The position numbers and the translations under genes were made by a program. A stretch of DNA of 64,000 nt, taken from NCBI RefSeq assembly GCF_008973665.1, contig NZ_WACP01000009.1:1-64000 (forward strand). Direction: 5' to 3'. Of the stretch, positions 63,228-64,000 are shown one piece after another; positions within the stretch are counted from its first letter, which is position 1, and each line of letters begins with the position of its first letter. This stretch comes from Paenibacillus tengchongensis. Lineage in GTDB: Bacteria; Bacillota; Bacilli; Paenibacillales; Paenibacillaceae. Below the pieces are notes generated by a model. The model was not told the DNA's origin, did no database searches, and was given only the letters and a program-made list of their open reading frames with translations.

Positions 63228-64000
63228 TTATATGAATTCGCTGAACATATTCTTGAGACGTTCTACGAAACCCGGCTTTGAGACGGTTTCCTGGCTTGGA
63301 GCAGCAGTCGGCTTGCTCCGGCCTGCCGTTTTCTTGTTGCCGCTTCCGCCGCTTCGCCAGCGGTATCTGCGCACCACATTGTGCAGAATCCCGACACCGC
63401 CGGTAAACCCGGGATCACGGACGCCAATATAATCAGGCACGGCAATGCGCACTGAGGCGGAAAGTTCGGTTTGAGCCGCTTTTAGTACGCCCGGCATCGA
63501 TACAGTTCCACCCGTAAGTATATAACCTCCCGGAAGCTCGTTGTAACCCAGCCGTTTAACTTCCTGACTGATTAAATGAAAGATCTCCAGTACCCGCGGC
63601 TCAATAATGGCCGCAAGGTCCTCCTGCGTAAATTCCTTTTCCACATTGCTGCCGATGCGCAGAACCTTAAACACCACGTCCGAAGCGGCATCGTCAATCC
63701 AGGCGCAGCCGTATTTCAGCTTCACCTTCTCGGCTTGATCGGTCAAAGTGCGCAGCCCGTAAGCAATGTCATTGGTAACAAATTCACCGCCGATCGGAAT
63801 CGTAGAGGTAGCACAAAGGGAACCTTCCTGATAAATGGCAATTGTCGTTGAACCGGCACCGATGTCCACCAGCACAGAACCCATCGATTTCTCGTCCTTC
63901 GACAGCGCCAACCCGCCCGCTCCAAGAGACATCAGCACCAGATCCTTCACCTTCAGCCCTGATTTCTCCACACAGCGAAGCAGATTATGTATTGGCGTTT
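63228..64000 (-). CDS. ftsA: FtsA cell-division protein, C-terminal part
   Basis: The last ~257 residues of FtsA, an actin-like ATPase that anchors FtsZ to the membrane. The gene runs off the window edge; the frame stays open at base 64000 (TPIHNLLRCVEKSGLKV). Visible are VLVDIGAGSTTIAIY, GGYILTGG, and the C-terminal amphipathic membrane-targeting helix FVERLKNMFSEFI after a basic linker. Confidence 0.96.
   Translation of the reverse strand, partial: TPIHNLLRCVEKSGLKVKDLVLMSLGAGGLALSKDEKSMGSVLVDIGAGSTTIAIYQEGSLCATSTIPIGGEFVTNDIAYGLRTLTDQAEKVKLKYGCAWIDDAASDVVFKVLRIGSNVEKEFTQEDLAAIIEPRVLEIFHLISQEVKRLGYNELPGGYILTGGTVSMPGVLKAAQTELSASVRIAVPDYIGVRDPGFTGGVGILHNVVRRYRWRSGGSGNKKTAGRSKPTAAPSQETVSKPGFVERLKNMFSEFI

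Overview
The window looks like a chromosome segment of a spore-forming, low-to-mid GC Firmicute of the Paenibacillus type. The evidence is a block ftsA-ftsZ-spoIIGA-sigE-sigG-ylmCDE-sepF-ylmGH-divIVA-ileS-lspA-rluD-pyrR in the order known from Bacillus, a dapL-type lysine/diaminopimelate gene, small YjcZ-type sporulation peptides, and a large hybrid PKS/NRPS locus. Almost everything is on the minus strand, so the natural reading direction is from 64000 down to 1.

Region 1 to 16 kb: a hybrid polyketide/non-ribosomal peptide operon cut by the left edge. In transcription order it holds a PKS module (KS-AT-ACP, malonyl-type AT), an NRPS (C-A-PCP plus an unusual terminal C domain), a type II thioesterase, a full-length two-NBD ABC exporter that resembles the mainly eukaryotic ABCC/MRP group, and a second NRPS (C-A-PCP-C...) whose first A domain reads as serine-specific. 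All junctions overlap by 1 to 8 bases, so translation is probably coupled.

Region 16 to 33 kb: tRNA-Leu, then short single-gene units. These include cell-wall and secreted proteins (WGxxGxxG protein, M15 peptidase, lipoprotein), glycosidases (GH26 plus PA14, GH51), a nucleoside deaminase, a NucB-type nuclease, YjfB, two YjcZ peptides, a ComB-like phosphatase, a degenerate ImmA/IrrE protein and a zinc-finger remnant. About 28.75 to 32.1 kb is a more AT-rich accessory patch ending at a two-tRNA operon (tRNA-Ile2/Met-like and tRNA-fMet).

Region 33 to 48 kb: the pyrimidine operon pyrR-pyrB-pyrC-carA-carB-pyrF-pyrE with one PyrR-type attenuator; a small accessory set; then dapL, an RluD-type pseudouridine synthase, lspA, a YlyA/YteA-type zinc-finger protein and a DUF5665-like membrane protein.

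Region 48 to 64 kb: ileS of the long IleS2 type, then its unusually long leader. That leader has a sigma-A promoter and an isoleucine T-box with terminator, followed by about 1.3 kb that contains a very GC-rich 153-bp tandem repeat array and an A/C-rich 14-bp repeat before the ileS start. Beyond it lie divIVA, the ylm genes, sigG, sigE, spoIIGA, an inserted Rpn/PD-(D/E)XK gene, ftsZ and the 3' part of ftsA. The repeat array inside the ileS leader, the ABCC-like exporter and the back-to-back C domains of the assembly line are the features I find least ordinary.
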